From Aquimarina aggregata (GTDB taxonomy: Bacteria > Bacteroidota > Bacteroidia > Flavobacteriales > Flavobacteriaceae), in assembly GCF_001632745.1 (NCBI RefSeq), contig NZ_LQRT01000001.1:186001-250000 (forward strand): a stretch of 64,000 nt of DNA, written 5' to 3'. Within the stretch, counting starts at the first letter, position 1. The number at the start of each line of letters is the position of its first letter. The notes beneath the pieces are model-generated. The model had not been told where the DNA came from. It made no database searches and saw only the letters and a list, made by a program, of their open reading frames with translations. A program made the translations under genes and the position numbers. This document shows positions 16,973-27,112 of the stretch, in pieces.

Positions 16973-17966
16973 AACGTCGCTTAAAACCGAAACCAAAAAC
17001 CTGAAAAACAAATGTAGTCTATACGCTATCTCTCAATTATTAACAACTCAAGAAGAGTGTGGGCTTATTTCAAAAAAATTTAAATTTTTAGATACCTATG
17101 GAGTTGGATATTTTGAATATCATCAATTTGATGGGTTGCATATAAGTCTATTTGATGCTATTTTAAAAAAAGACTTTGTAATTCATGGTTATTTATCTAA
17201 ACAATTCTTAGAACTTTCTTTTTTAATAGAAGGAGAACAGATCATCTCTATTGATAACAATACTAATGACATCATTTATGAAAGTCAAGAATGTTATCTT
17301 ATATATGTTCCTGAAGTAAGTGGCTCTATTGCTTATCATAAACGCAAACGTTTAAAAGAGATAAAAATTAGAATGGATACTACATTTATCCAAAGGCACC
17401 GTCTTAATGAATCTTATAATATTCTTGAACGATTCGCATTAAAAAATCTACAAAATGGTTTTACAATGCCTTTGTGTACAAAAACTCAGGAAATATTAAC
17501 TCAAATTTTACTAGACCAACGTAAAGGATTATTAAAACGTTTATTTTTAGAATCTAAAACCTTAGAATTAATCGCATTAAAACTTGACTCAAAAAAAGTC
17601 TCTAATCCAAAAGTTTCAATTCAAACAGATCACCTCATTAAAAAACTATATCAAACACAATTTTTAATTTCTTCAGATCTTTCTATACAATATTCGATAC
17701 CATTATTAGCTAGAAAAATTGGATTAAATGATTTTGTATTAAAAAAGGAATTTAAAAGAGTTTTTGGTCAAACAATTTTTGAATATGCTACCGAACAACG
17801 TATGAATAAAGCCAAAGAGCTTTTACATCACAGTTCGAAACCTATTTATGAAATTTCAGAACATGTAGGATATAAAAATTCTACACACTTTACGGCTGCA
17901 TTTAAAAAAATAGCGGGTATTACTCCAAAAAAATACAGAGACAAGGGTATTTCTGAAAAAAATTAA
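16950..17966 (+). CDS. AraC-family regulator, PchR-like, of siderophore genes
   Basis: 338 residues as written. The N-terminal ~200 residues form a sensor domain (LSFLIEGEQIISIDN). The C-terminal ~100 residues carry two helix-turn-helix units (LARKIGLNDFVLKKEFKRVF and KPIYEISEHVGYKNSTHFTAAF). The assumed ATG lies inside the TGACGTA direct repeat, and the first ~20 residues are unusually basic, so the true start may be further downstream at a non-ATG codon. Its last 4 bp overlap the convergent crotonase gene. It probably activates both the receptor and the biosynthesis promoters when ferric siderophore is present, as PchR does. Confidence 0.82.
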   Translation: MDKKRRKKTSLKTETKNLKNKCSLYAISQLLTTQEECGLISKKFKFLDTYGVGYFEYHQFDGLHISLFDAILKKDFVIHGYLSKQFLELSFLIEGEQIISIDNNTNDIIYESQECYLIYVPEVSGSIAYHKRKRLKEIKIRMDTTFIQRHRLNESYNILERFALKNLQNGFTMPLCTKTQEILTQILLDQRKGLLKRLFLESKTLELIALKLDSKKVSNPKVSIQTDHLIKKLYQTQFLISSDLSIQYSIPLLARKIGLNDFVLKKEFKRVFGQTIFEYATEQRMNKAKELLHHSSKPIYEISEHVGYKNSTHFTAAFKKIAGITPKKYRDKGISEKN

Positions 17967-18799
17967 TTGATTAAAACTTTTGACTTTCGAAATTGTGCTT
18001 TGGCTAAAATCTCCATTCTGCGAAGGTCTAAATTACTAATTTTCATACATGCATCCACCCAAACATCGGTAATCTCGATTAGTTCTTCTTTTTTTAAGGG
18101 AAAAACCTTTTTCTTACAAATACTATGGTAATATTCAAAATTAAATCTTTCATTAAGTTTTTTTGCCAAACTATGTAATCCCACCGTAGCCGATTCTTTT
18201 TCTGCTATTGTATTGATAAGCCCCAATGATTCAAAATATCTAGCATTAAATACTTTTCCACTGCGGATAATTCTATCAGCATCTACGGTATTTAATTTAC
18301 GAAATAGCAGACTGTAAGCTCCCATTCCTGGAAATAAATTAAATTTATTTTCAGGTAATCCTAATTTAACTCCTTCTGTCGCTATCATAAAGTCATGGGC
18401 AAGCGCAAATTCAAACCCTCCTCCGTAGGCATTGCCTTCTAATAGGGCAACTGTAATCACTGGTAAATTAAAAGAGGTGTACATGGTATACATCGCATCG
18501 ATACATAAATGCGCATATTCTTGTAATTTACTAATATTCTTATTTTTAATATTATTCAAAAAAAATGGTAAATCACCTCCCATATTATAGACTCCTTTAT
18601 GCTCAGAGGCTGATACTATAAATTTCAAAGGACGATTTGGATGAGAAAAAAAATCTTGCACCCATTCACTAAATTCTTTAAACTCTTGAAGTCCTTTTAA
18701 ACAAAAGTTTGGCATTCCTGTATCTTTTATTTTCCATAACAAAAGCTCTTCATGTTTAAAATAATCTACTGTAATACAATCAAATTCTCGCATAATCAT
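17963..18799 (-). CDS. Enoyl-CoA hydratase/isomerase family protein (crotonase)
   Basis: 278 residues, crotonase fold. GNAYGGGFEFALAHDFMIA is the second oxyanion-hole segment, followed by LGLPENKFNLFPGMGAY. The first segment (FIVSASEHKGVYNMGGDLPFF) carries an expected oxyanion backbone. It starts with ATGA, overlapping the stop of the acyltransferase gene, so it is translationally coupled. It is the last gene of the siderophore operon. Its placement suggests processing of an acyl-CoA used as a siderophore tail or linker, but that is inference. Confidence 0.8.
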   Translation of the reverse strand: MIMREFDCITVDYFKHEELLLWKIKDTGMPNFCLKGLQEFKEFSEWVQDFFSHPNRPLKFIVSASEHKGVYNMGGDLPFFLNNIKNKNISKLQEYAHLCIDAMYTMYTSFNLPVITVALLEGNAYGGGFEFALAHDFMIATEGVKLGLPENKFNLFPGMGAYSLLFRKLNTVDADRIIRSGKVFNARYFESLGLINTIAEKESATVGLHSLAKKLNERFNFEYYHSICKKKVFPLKKEELIEITDVWVDACMKISNLDLRRMEILAKAQFRKSKVLIN

Positions 18800-19914
18800 G
18801 TTTTTTGAACTATTGCTTCTTTTTTAGAATTTTTGATGCTTTGTCTTTTAGAACCTTTTGACATTAACCAACTATCAAGCACTATTTTTTGAATACCTAA
18901 TGTTACCAATATACTAATAGGAATAAGTACCAATACACCGGTCACACCGAACTGTTGATATCCTAAAAATCCCATCCCCCAACAAATAATAATCCATTGG
19001 ATCACATAAATAGTGGTCACGCGTTTACTGCAATAGTAAAAAAACTCAAAAACCTTATTTTTCTTTATTCTAGTAACCAAGAGATTGGTTAGCCATAGTA
19101 ACGTTAAATTAAAACCGGCTAAATAAATTGTCCCGCCAGGTCCTAAATGAAAATAATCTCCGAAATGATATGTAAAATTATAGATACACAGCCCTCCTCC
19201 TAAGAGCATTAATACAATCCCTGCAATCCCCATTCTGTTAAATAAATATCTATTGCTCTTATTTTGCTCTTTGTACCACATCCCAAAGAACATACCTATA
19301 AGGATAAAAGAAAACCAAGGAAATAAAGCAAAATAAACATTCCACTCTGCACCCCATAATAAATCTAAAATGTAATCAACACCTTTTATCCCTAATCGAA
19401 AACCATGTATTTCTTTTGAAAATACTGCTATAATTAATGCCAGTAAAACGGGTACAAATTTGTTTTTTGAAAATCGATTAATGATTCCCATAAATAGCAA
19501 AGAAACCCCTGCTAATTGTAAAATGTCACCTGTTCCTAGCATATATAACATATTATCTAGAGTCACTGGTTTTGTCCAGCCATAGGCCGCTATAAAATTA
19601 TCGGGTACAGTATCCACCAAAACAGGTAAAATAAATTTCATGAAATTCATAAAATACCCTATCCCCAAAATATACAAGGCCCTTTTTATAGAAAGTATTA
19701 TGCTTTGATTTCGCGATAAGGTAAATGACACCCCCATTGCTATTAAAAACATAGGAGTTCCTTTTCCTATAAGATGAATAATGGACCCCAACCATGTCTC
19801 GGATTGCGTGTGTATATCTCCATAAATCCAAAGTGTATGTACTATAACTACCATTAATACACTTATCCCACGTGCTAGGTCTATTGCTAATATTCGATTT
19901 GTTGTTTTATCCAT
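18796..19914 (-). CDS. Multi-span membrane acyltransferase (DUF1624 / HGSNAT-like)
   Basis: 372 residues with about ten membrane helices. The opening ILAIDLARGISVLMVVIVH, with its membrane-embedded Arg and His, is characteristic of the acyltransferase 3 / HGSNAT-like group. GKGTPMFLIAMGVSF follows. Such enzymes pass acyl groups from acyl-CoA across or within the membrane. It sits 5 bp downstream of a fatty-acid-hydroxylase-like gene and overlaps a crotonase gene by 4 bp. The three look like a tailoring set for the siderophore or for a lipid carrying it. Confidence 0.78.
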   Translation of the reverse strand: MDKTTNRILAIDLARGISVLMVVIVHTLWIYGDIHTQSETWLGSIIHLIGKGTPMFLIAMGVSFTLSRNQSIILSIKRALYILGIGYFMNFMKFILPVLVDTVPDNFIAAYGWTKPVTLDNMLYMLGTGDILQLAGVSLLFMGIINRFSKNKFVPVLLALIIAVFSKEIHGFRLGIKGVDYILDLLWGAEWNVYFALFPWFSFILIGMFFGMWYKEQNKSNRYLFNRMGIAGIVLMLLGGGLCIYNFTYHFGDYFHLGPGGTIYLAGFNLTLLWLTNLLVTRIKKNKVFEFFYYCSKRVTTIYVIQWIIICWGMGFLGYQQFGVTGVLVLIPISILVTLGIQKIVLDSWLMSKGSKRQSIKNSKKEAIVQKT

Positions 19915-19919
19915 TATTA

Positions 19920-20852
19920 TTAATTTGTAACGTTCTGTTTTTTGTTAACAGCATCTTTTAATAAGGCCTCTAGCCTATACTCTGTTGCTTTTTTCCCTCC
20001 GTCAATGTGATTCCATCCAGGATACATAAAAATGTACTTAACTTTATCAGTCCATTTTGAAGCATTATTAATATCTCTCCAAAGTTCTGTCCATAATACT
20101 ACTTGTATTTGCCATATACTTTTACTGTCTATGCTATCTCCCATAAGTCCGTATATTGGTTTATCACTATCTAATTCTTTTTGAAGAGTACCGAACATCC
20201 TATCCCAAATAGAAAATGTTTCTCCGTAATTTGTGTCAAGATATTTGTGATTTTTTGCATGATGTACTCTATGTAGAGAAGGAGTAATCAAAATATGCTC
20301 TAACCAAACATGTCTACCAACCAATTTTTCGCTTGCATGTTCATATAAACCATATAAAGCGGCGATTAATTCGATAATAAAAATCATAAAAGGATCAAAA
20401 CCAAAAATTGGAAGCCATAAAACGGTATGCGGCATATGTAAGAAAATAAGAAAAGATCCTCTTACAGCCACGGTTAACTTCATCTCTTCTGCGGTATGAT
20501 GTACACCATGTATGCACCAAAAAAAACGAACTTTATGCCCTATATAATGCAGTACATAAAACATAAAATCATATACAAAATAAGCTAAAACCCATATATA
20601 CCAGTTATATCCTAATGTAAATAGACGATATTCATATACCCACATCATTGTTCCTAAAATTAGGACTTTACCAAAAAAAACATACGGTATAGTCTGTAAT
20701 ACGTATGACAAAATATTTACAAAACCTTCTTTATTACTTTCTATTTTTCTGGTAAAAAAAAGAATACTCCATTCTACAATAACTAATATTATAATAAGAA
20801 CCCCTGAAACACTTTTAAACTTAGAGAACAGTAGCTGAATCCAGTCATTCAT
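19920..20852 (-). CDS. Sterol desaturase / fatty-acid hydroxylase superfamily protein
   Basis: 310 residues, integral membrane, four or more hydrophobic spans. The three histidine clusters of the di-iron centre are present: HYIGH, HGVHH and HRVHH, plus an isolated His in HVWLEH. The family uses O2 to hydroxylate or desaturate alkyl chains. In this operon it could hydroxylate an acyl chain that is attached to the siderophore. No sterol pathway is seen nearby. Confidence 0.85.
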   Translation of the reverse strand: MNDWIQLLFSKFKSVSGVLIIILVIVEWSILFFTRKIESNKEGFVNILSYVLQTIPYVFFGKVLILGTMMWVYEYRLFTLGYNWYIWVLAYFVYDFMFYVLHYIGHKVRFFWCIHGVHHTAEEMKLTVAVRGSFLIFLHMPHTVLWLPIFGFDPFMIFIIELIAALYGLYEHASEKLVGRHVWLEHILITPSLHRVHHAKNHKYLDTNYGETFSIWDRMFGTLQKELDSDKPIYGLMGDSIDSKSIWQIQVVLWTELWRDINNASKWTDKVKYIFMYPGWNHIDGGKKATEYRLEALLKDAVNKKQNVTN

Positions 20853-21010
20853 ATCTATTATCGTTTTGTTTTTCTAAATTTTTAATTTCTCTCGTTAGTG
20901 ACCGTTCGGATTGTCTTTTCATGTTCCTTAAAAGCTTTGGTAATTAGTTTTGTTAGTTTAGTTTTTTGCCTTTATCAATTTGCTGCTTTAAATTCTGATT
21001 ATCTCTACCT

Positions 21011-23455
21011 TTAGAGCTTTTGAAATTCTTTTTCAACATTATTTGATAATTTATTTCTAAACTTTGCAATTGGATTCTTTAATGTCCCTACTAATTCAAG
21101 GCTTTCGATAGGATCAGTAAGATCTAGCATTTGTTTAGTATTCTTTAATTGTAATCTATTAAGACAACACCTATCAAACTCAGAAACAAAAAGATCATAT
21201 CTCTCAAAGCTTGATTGCAATTGCGGATAACGGGCTTGATATGTATGAATACATTTTGCCACTTGCTCCCAAAATAAGTCTTCTGAATAGTCTAAGTTTT
21301 TTTCTAAAATCGAACTCATAAATCTGAAAAAACAATCAAATACATCTGTAAAAATCGTAAGAGTTTTCATTCTGTCTGAAGTTTCGGTATACAGTCGTTT
21401 TACCTTTGCCGGTAGGTCTAGTTCTGGATTAAAAACAATAACTTCTTCGGTTATATCTTTCATAAGAATTTTAACTGGAGTGTTATTTTCTAAGACCATG
21501 ATTATATTTTCGCCATGAGGCATAAAAACAAACCCGTATGCGTAAAAACAATGTAATAATGGACTTAGATATGCATCCAAGTATTTTTGTAACCACATTG
21601 TTGTATTAAAAGGTGATGAGTTTATAAATGCTACCAGTAAAGAACCTTCATTTTTATCAGTGTGCAACAAAGCAGCCATAGTCATTAACTGTTGACTATT
21701 TGTAACTTTACAATGTGGGCTCTCTCTCCATAAAGCCGACAACATTTTGTTATGCGCATTTGTTTTACCAAGTACTTCGTAATAGGTATTTTGAAAACCT
21801 ACAGTTGCAACCTCACCTAACATGCAAAAACCATTTTCAATCAAGTAATTATCATTTGCCAACAGCTTAGTAATCCAGTCGGTTATATGCGGAGTACTTT
21901 TCATATAATAAGGGGAAAGACCTCTCATAAAACCCATATTGAGAATGGATAGCGCGGTTTTTGTGTACATCTTCTTAGGGTTACTCACATTATACAATGT
22001 TCGTATCGACTGTTGAGCGGTGTACTTATCTTCACTCTCTCCTAAAAAAACAAGATTTTGATCTGCTATATCTGCAGAAAAAATTTGCAGAATTTTGTTA
22101 TTCCATTGCCAGGGATGCACCGGAATAAATATATACGATTCAAAATCTAATCCTTTTGCTTCTAATTTTGAATTAAATCTTGCGATAGTACTCACACCAA
22201 GTTCTTTATGCATTAGTGATTTATATTCATATTTTTTTGTGGCTGTATATGTTGTTTTACTTTTATGTCCGGCAAGCCATATTAATTTAAATGGTTGATT
22301 AGTTTCTGGGGCATATTTCATATAGTCTTCGCCGGTAAATCCGATCCGACCATTATTAGCAACAAAACATGGGTGTCCCTCTGTCATTGCATGTTCTATT
22401 AGCTGAAAAGAACACTTTACTAATTCTTTAGATGAAAATTCTTGATTTTCTAATTTATATGCAGCACTAAAAAGTGTACTTGAAATTTCTTCCAAATAAT
22501 TTGGCAATAAATGCTCGGATATTTTTAGTGTATTTCTGAACTCTACAATAAATTCAAAAGCATCTATTTTTTTTGACTTACCATTGTTATATTTTGTAAT
22601 TGAACCTTCTTGAATATCCCAATGATCTAGAGATCTTATCTTTGCATTAAATTCATAGTATATTTCGGGGATATCGGCAACCAAACGATATGCATTAAAG
22701 TGCTCTCCCCTATTAATTTTTTTAGGAACCAATATAAGTTCATGGGCAAATTCGCCAATAGCTTTACAGACTAAGGCTATGTTGGCTTTTTTCCATATTT
22801 GGGGATTTAGATGGGTCATGGCAGATTGGGTATCGGTATTGGTGTTTAAGTTGGTTGGTAATAGTTTTGTGCGTAAATATCTTTTAGCTTCATTGAATTG
22901 TTTTCTATCGCAAAATGCTAACGCTGCTCGCTTTTCGGGTAATTCAATTTCTTTATGGTATGAGAAACCTGCTTTTTTATTTAAAACATGAATTTTTTTA
23001 TTCGCAGTATCAGGTTCTACAACTATTCTATTGATATAAGGTTGAGAGAAAAAGTATTCTATTACTGTACTAAACACATTCCATGTAAAACCAGAGATTT
23101 TATGTTTAGGAGGAGCTACCAGAATGTGCATGCCGTAGTCTGAATCTTCTACATCATAATATTGAGATATTCGATCATTAGAAGCTTTATATTTTTCCAT
23201 CAAGAAAATAGGTTCGTCGTTCCAGGTTCCGATAAAAACATCATAATTTTTAATGGAAACTAATTTTGCATATTCTGTCTGAACATCTTCAAGAGATTTG
23301 TTTTGCATTCCCCAATAGGAAGCATATGGCCTTGTTACCCAATCATGAATGATTTTAAGATCTCTTTCAAAATCAAGATGTCTTAAATAAATAGTGCCAA
23401 AATTGTCTATTGATCTAGAGTAAACCGCATTTGATATATTTAAAGTATCTTTCAT
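21011..23455 (-). CDS. Fused GNAT acyltransferase - IucA/IucC siderophore synthetase (second copy)
   Basis: 814 residues. Residues ~1-200 are an IucB/RhbD-type GNAT acyltransferase (GMHILVAPPKHKISGFTWNVF, then VVEPDTANKKIHVLNKKAGF). Residues ~215-814 are an NRPS-independent siderophore (NIS) synthetase of the IucA/IucC type. MTEGHPCFVANNGRIGF is the ATP/substrate segment typical of the AlcC/DesD/BibC group that joins hydroxamate units. FMPHGEN lies later in the fold. It acylates N-hydroxy-diamine and then condenses and possibly cyclises units. It directly follows a paralog of the same design, separated by 16 bp. Confidence 0.92.
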   Translation of the reverse strand: MKDTLNISNAVYSRSIDNFGTIYLRHLDFERDLKIIHDWVTRPYASYWGMQNKSLEDVQTEYAKLVSIKNYDVFIGTWNDEPIFLMEKYKASNDRISQYYDVEDSDYGMHILVAPPKHKISGFTWNVFSTVIEYFFSQPYINRIVVEPDTANKKIHVLNKKAGFSYHKEIELPEKRAALAFCDRKQFNEAKRYLRTKLLPTNLNTNTDTQSAMTHLNPQIWKKANIALVCKAIGEFAHELILVPKKINRGEHFNAYRLVADIPEIYYEFNAKIRSLDHWDIQEGSITKYNNGKSKKIDAFEFIVEFRNTLKISEHLLPNYLEEISSTLFSAAYKLENQEFSSKELVKCSFQLIEHAMTEGHPCFVANNGRIGFTGEDYMKYAPETNQPFKLIWLAGHKSKTTYTATKKYEYKSLMHKELGVSTIARFNSKLEAKGLDFESYIFIPVHPWQWNNKILQIFSADIADQNLVFLGESEDKYTAQQSIRTLYNVSNPKKMYTKTALSILNMGFMRGLSPYYMKSTPHITDWITKLLANDNYLIENGFCMLGEVATVGFQNTYYEVLGKTNAHNKMLSALWRESPHCKVTNSQQLMTMAALLHTDKNEGSLLVAFINSSPFNTTMWLQKYLDAYLSPLLHCFYAYGFVFMPHGENIIMVLENNTPVKILMKDITEEVIVFNPELDLPAKVKRLYTETSDRMKTLTIFTDVFDCFFRFMSSILEKNLDYSEDLFWEQVAKCIHTYQARYPQLQSSFERYDLFVSEFDRCCLNRLQLKNTKQMLDLTDPIESLELVGTLKNPIAKFRNKLSNNVEKEFQKL

Positions 23456-23471
23456 TTTTACACAATCTTTA

Positions 23472-25931
23472 TTAAGATATTACCTTTGTTTTGTCTCTTT
23501 TATATGCGGCAATAGGGTTTTTTAATTTGCCCATAAACTGCAATAAAGCTACTGGGTCGTCAAGGTCTATCATTTGTTTATTGTTGTTTAATTGAAGCCT
23601 ATTTAAACAAGACAAATGAAAATCAGGAGCAAATAGATCATAGCGCTTAAATTTTTCTTCCTGTTCAGGGTAACGATCTTGATACTCATAAATATTTTCG
23701 GCTACTGTCTCCCAAAACTGTATTTCTGTAAAGTTTGCATGCTCAACTAAAATATGAGACATGAACCTAAAGAAGCCGTCAAAAATATCTGTGAATATTG
23801 AAAGTAGTTTTACATCTTCGGGCACAGATGCATACATTCTTTTTAAAGATTTTGGTAAAACAACTTCAGGATTAAGGATACAGGCCTCTTCAGTAATATC
23901 TTTTAATAATGCTTTTACCGGAACATGATTTTCTAATACCATGATTAGGTTTTCGCCATGTGGCATAAACACTAAGTCAAAATGATAAAAGCAATGTAGT
24001 AAGGGACTTAAATAAGCTTTAAAGTATTTGCTTAACCACCTTTTTGTAGATAATCCAGACTTCTTAATTATTTTTGGCAATAATGCTTCTCCACAATGAT
24101 CTATATGTAAAAAGGCTGCCATTGTCATTAATTGTTGTTCATCTTTAATAAAATTTACTGGGCTTTCTCTCCATAATGATGCTAACATTTTATTATAATC
24201 ATTATGCCCACCAAACTCTTCGAAATAAGGATTTACATAACTAATTGATGCAATCTCACCAAGCATTTTAAATCCTGTTTCCTCAATAAACGGATCATTA
24301 TATAACAACTCATTTAACCAAATAGCCATCTTGGGTGCTGTACCTAAATAATACAATGGCAAGCCTCTCATAAATCCCATGTTTAAAATTGATAATGCAG
24401 TCTTGGTATAAAACTTATGTGGGTTTGTACTATTAAATAAAGTTCTTATTGATTGCTGTGCGAAATACTGATCCGGACCATACCCCAAACAAATAAGGTT
24501 TTCTGTCGCTATTTCTGGAGAAAATATATTTGCTAATTTATTAAACCATTGCCAAGGGTGCATTGGAATCAAAAAATAATCATCCGGGTTTAAACCTCTT
24601 TTCTTTATTATATTCTGAAATGTATTAATGGAATCACTATCTAATTCTTGTTCAATTAATTTTTGATATGGTAAATCTTTGGTTGCAGAATAAACGGTAC
24701 AATTTTTATGCCCTGCTAACCATACGATAGAAAAGGAATTTCCTGCCTCTGGAGCATAAGCTCTATAGTCACTACTATCAAATCCAATACGGCCATTATT
24801 AGCAACAAATCCAGGATGCCCCTCCGTCATAGATTGTTCAATAGTTTGAAAATCTGCATTAACTAATTCGTTTACTTTTGGGTTTCCTTTTAGATACTTA
24901 AAAGCACTACCATATAATGTACTTATAACCTCCTCTAAATACACCGGCATTTGATCATTCTTAATACCAAGTTGTTTCCTGAATTCTTTTATAAATAAAA
25001 CTCCATCTAGCTTTACAGATTCACTTTGTTCATATTTTTTAATTGATGATTGATCTATCCATAGGTGATTTAATGCCAATGGTTTTGCAAGAAATTGATA
25101 GTGTATTGTAGGAACATCAGATTTTAAAACATAACTATTCCAACCTCCTTCTAGTGTATCTAAAATCTCAGGTTTGATAAGCAATTCATGATTGAATTCA
25201 CAAATTGCTTTAGTGATAAATAATGTATTTACTTTTACCCATACTTCTGGTTGCAAATGGGCAATAGATTGTTGAGGAGAAACTGAATTATCTAAGGTAT
25301 TCATTGCACTTCTTTTATTGATTTGTGGTACTACTATGTGTTTTTTATATTGCTCTCTTGACAAAAAAGCCAATTGTGCAGTTTTATGTGGTAACTCGAC
25401 TATTTTATCTAACCGAAATCCTATTCGTTGGCATAAGGCAAACATCTTTTTGTTTCTTATATCAGGCTCAATTAATATTCTATTTATATTTAAATCTTTA
25501 AACACAAAATCCATTATTGTATTAAATAAATACCAAGTAAAATTTGGTATTTGAACTACTGGAGGGGCTACTATAATATGAACCCCACAATCATCATTTT
25601 GAGGTTTATAGAAGTTTTTGATATCATCTTGTTGTGGATCGTATCGTTCTAATAAAAAAACGGGTTGATCTTTATAAACTCCTATAAATACATCATAATG
25701 GTCAGGTTGCATTAACTTGGCATACTCAAGTTCTACTTCTTGTAATGAAAAACCTTGCATTCCCCAAAAAATGGCATAATCCATATTAACCCATTGGTGT
25801 AATAAACTACTATCATCAGTTATCCTAAACCGTCTTATTTTTATTTCTCCTAAACCTTCAATAGATTTAGAAAACAAATACTGTTTGTTAGTAGTTATAT
25901 TTTTGTGGTTAAACTCTGTCATGAATCTCAT
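23472..25931 (-). CDS. Fused GNAT acyltransferase - IucA/IucC siderophore synthetase (first copy)
   Basis: 819 residues, same two-part architecture as its neighbour. The GNAT half spans ~1-200 (GVHIIVAPPVVQIPNFTW, then LIEPDIRNKKMFALCQRIGF). The NIS synthetase half spans ~220-819 (MTEGHPGFVANNGRIGF, FMPHGEN). The ATG at 25931 overlaps the MFS stop as ATGA. The fusion resembles BibC of bisucaberin biosynthesis, which acylates N-hydroxycadaverine and dimerises it. Having two tandem copies is unusual: they may have different acyl-CoA or chain preferences and give a mixed or linear/cyclic product. Confidence 0.92.
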   Translation of the reverse strand: MRFMTEFNHKNITTNKQYLFSKSIEGLGEIKIRRFRITDDSSLLHQWVNMDYAIFWGMQGFSLQEVELEYAKLMQPDHYDVFIGVYKDQPVFLLERYDPQQDDIKNFYKPQNDDCGVHIIVAPPVVQIPNFTWYLFNTIMDFVFKDLNINRILIEPDIRNKKMFALCQRIGFRLDKIVELPHKTAQLAFLSREQYKKHIVVPQINKRSAMNTLDNSVSPQQSIAHLQPEVWVKVNTLFITKAICEFNHELLIKPEILDTLEGGWNSYVLKSDVPTIHYQFLAKPLALNHLWIDQSSIKKYEQSESVKLDGVLFIKEFRKQLGIKNDQMPVYLEEVISTLYGSAFKYLKGNPKVNELVNADFQTIEQSMTEGHPGFVANNGRIGFDSSDYRAYAPEAGNSFSIVWLAGHKNCTVYSATKDLPYQKLIEQELDSDSINTFQNIIKKRGLNPDDYFLIPMHPWQWFNKLANIFSPEIATENLICLGYGPDQYFAQQSIRTLFNSTNPHKFYTKTALSILNMGFMRGLPLYYLGTAPKMAIWLNELLYNDPFIEETGFKMLGEIASISYVNPYFEEFGGHNDYNKMLASLWRESPVNFIKDEQQLMTMAAFLHIDHCGEALLPKIIKKSGLSTKRWLSKYFKAYLSPLLHCFYHFDLVFMPHGENLIMVLENHVPVKALLKDITEEACILNPEVVLPKSLKRMYASVPEDVKLLSIFTDIFDGFFRFMSHILVEHANFTEIQFWETVAENIYEYQDRYPEQEEKFKRYDLFAPDFHLSCLNRLQLNNNKQMIDLDDPVALLQFMGKLKNPIAAYKRDKTKVIS

Positions 25932-27112
25932 GTTTTTACCAATCTTTTTACGGCTAGTTTCATTTCTAAATTGAAGAGCAAATAGTAAAGTACCAAAGTG
26001 ACAACAAAACCAGCTAAAGCAATAAAAAATGGAATCTTTAATCCTTGGTTTTCGACTACTATTCCAACAAAAAAGGATGATACTAGGACCCCAAAGTTTT
26101 GGAAAAAATGAACTTTACTATAGTCAATTGCGTATGATTCTGGGGTACTAAATTTAAATAGCAAAACATCAAATTTTACTACCCCTTGAAAAATGGCCCA
26201 GCCATATATAATCCTACCTATAATTACAACACTTAAAACAGGTGTACCTTGCAATAACAATCCCAAAACACCTAGTAGTAATATGGAAATAACACCTTGA
26301 AATCCATTATTTCCTGATTTTTTTTTCGAATTTACCCACAGGGCTATAAGTGCTACAAATCCTGGAATTGCATACATTGTTCCTGAAAGAAATTTTGAAT
26401 CGTATCCTGAAATATTCTCCCAATAGCTTGCAAAAAAAGGGCGAATTAGAAAATCACTGAAATAGAGAATCATGGTTATAACACCTATTTTAAGTATGAA
26501 TCCTTTTGGTATTTTTCTTGTCTTATGCGGAGCATGATCTTCATGTACAGGAATAGGTTTTGCAGTATGATACTCTTTACTAGTTAACATATAATAACTC
26601 ATCCCCATTTGGATAAAGTCACCCGCTGCCATAATTAAAAAAATATAACTAGCATTTACTAAATCCACCGTTAACCCCCCAATAACTGCACCCAAAATAC
26701 CCCCTAAATGCACCACAACAGACAATAATCCAATTGTATCTGGATGTTCTTTTTTGGTGATAATTTTCAAGATATATGGATACACTAACAAATAGCTGCC
26801 TTTAAATAAAATCATAACTAAGGATATGATCCAAAAGTTGATGTATGAAGTTGTCCAATAACAACAGAGTGCTAACATTCCTGCAATGCATTGCGTATAT
26901 ACTAAGATCCTTAGTTCTTCTATCCTTTTAGAAATGTAGGCCCAAATCGGAAATGCAATCATTACCATAAAACAAATGGCTGCAAAATAATACCCCACAT
27001 ACTTAGGGTTTGAAACACCAAAACGAGTTTCAAAAAATTCTGGATAGAAAGGATGAAGTAAATAATCACTTACTACTGCTACTAATGTCATAATGATTAG
27101 AAATCGTTTCAT
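25928..27112 (-). CDS. Major facilitator superfamily exporter, probable siderophore efflux
   Basis: 394 residues with about 12 hydrophobic spans in two halves joined by a charged cytoplasmic loop (HEDHAPHKTRKIPK). Loop residues such as YAIDYSKVHFFQNFG are seen in MFS siderophore exporters. It overlaps the N-hydroxylase gene and the first fusion synthetase gene by ATGA junctions, so it is embedded in the biosynthesis operon. The expected job is export of the finished siderophore. Confidence 0.88.
   Translation of the reverse strand: MKRFLIIMTLVAVVSDYLLHPFYPEFFETRFGVSNPKYVGYYFAAICFMVMIAFPIWAYISKRIEELRILVYTQCIAGMLALCCYWTTSYINFWIISLVMILFKGSYLLVYPYILKIITKKEHPDTIGLLSVVVHLGGILGAVIGGLTVDLVNASYIFLIMAAGDFIQMGMSYYMLTSKEYHTAKPIPVHEDHAPHKTRKIPKGFILKIGVITMILYFSDFLIRPFFASYWENISGYDSKFLSGTMYAIPGFVALIALWVNSKKKSGNNGFQGVISILLLGVLGLLLQGTPVLSVVIIGRIIYGWAIFQGVVKFDVLLFKFSTPESYAIDYSKVHFFQNFGVLVSSFFVGIVVENQGLKIPFFIALAGFVVTLVLYYLLFNLEMKLAVKRLVKT

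Noticed and set aside
20845..20922. 25-codon minus-strand frame between the second fusion synthetase and the hydroxylase gene
   Set aside because: Short, overlaps the next start; could aid coupling but there is no evidence of coding. An alternative-frame extension of the synthetase was also considered and rejected.
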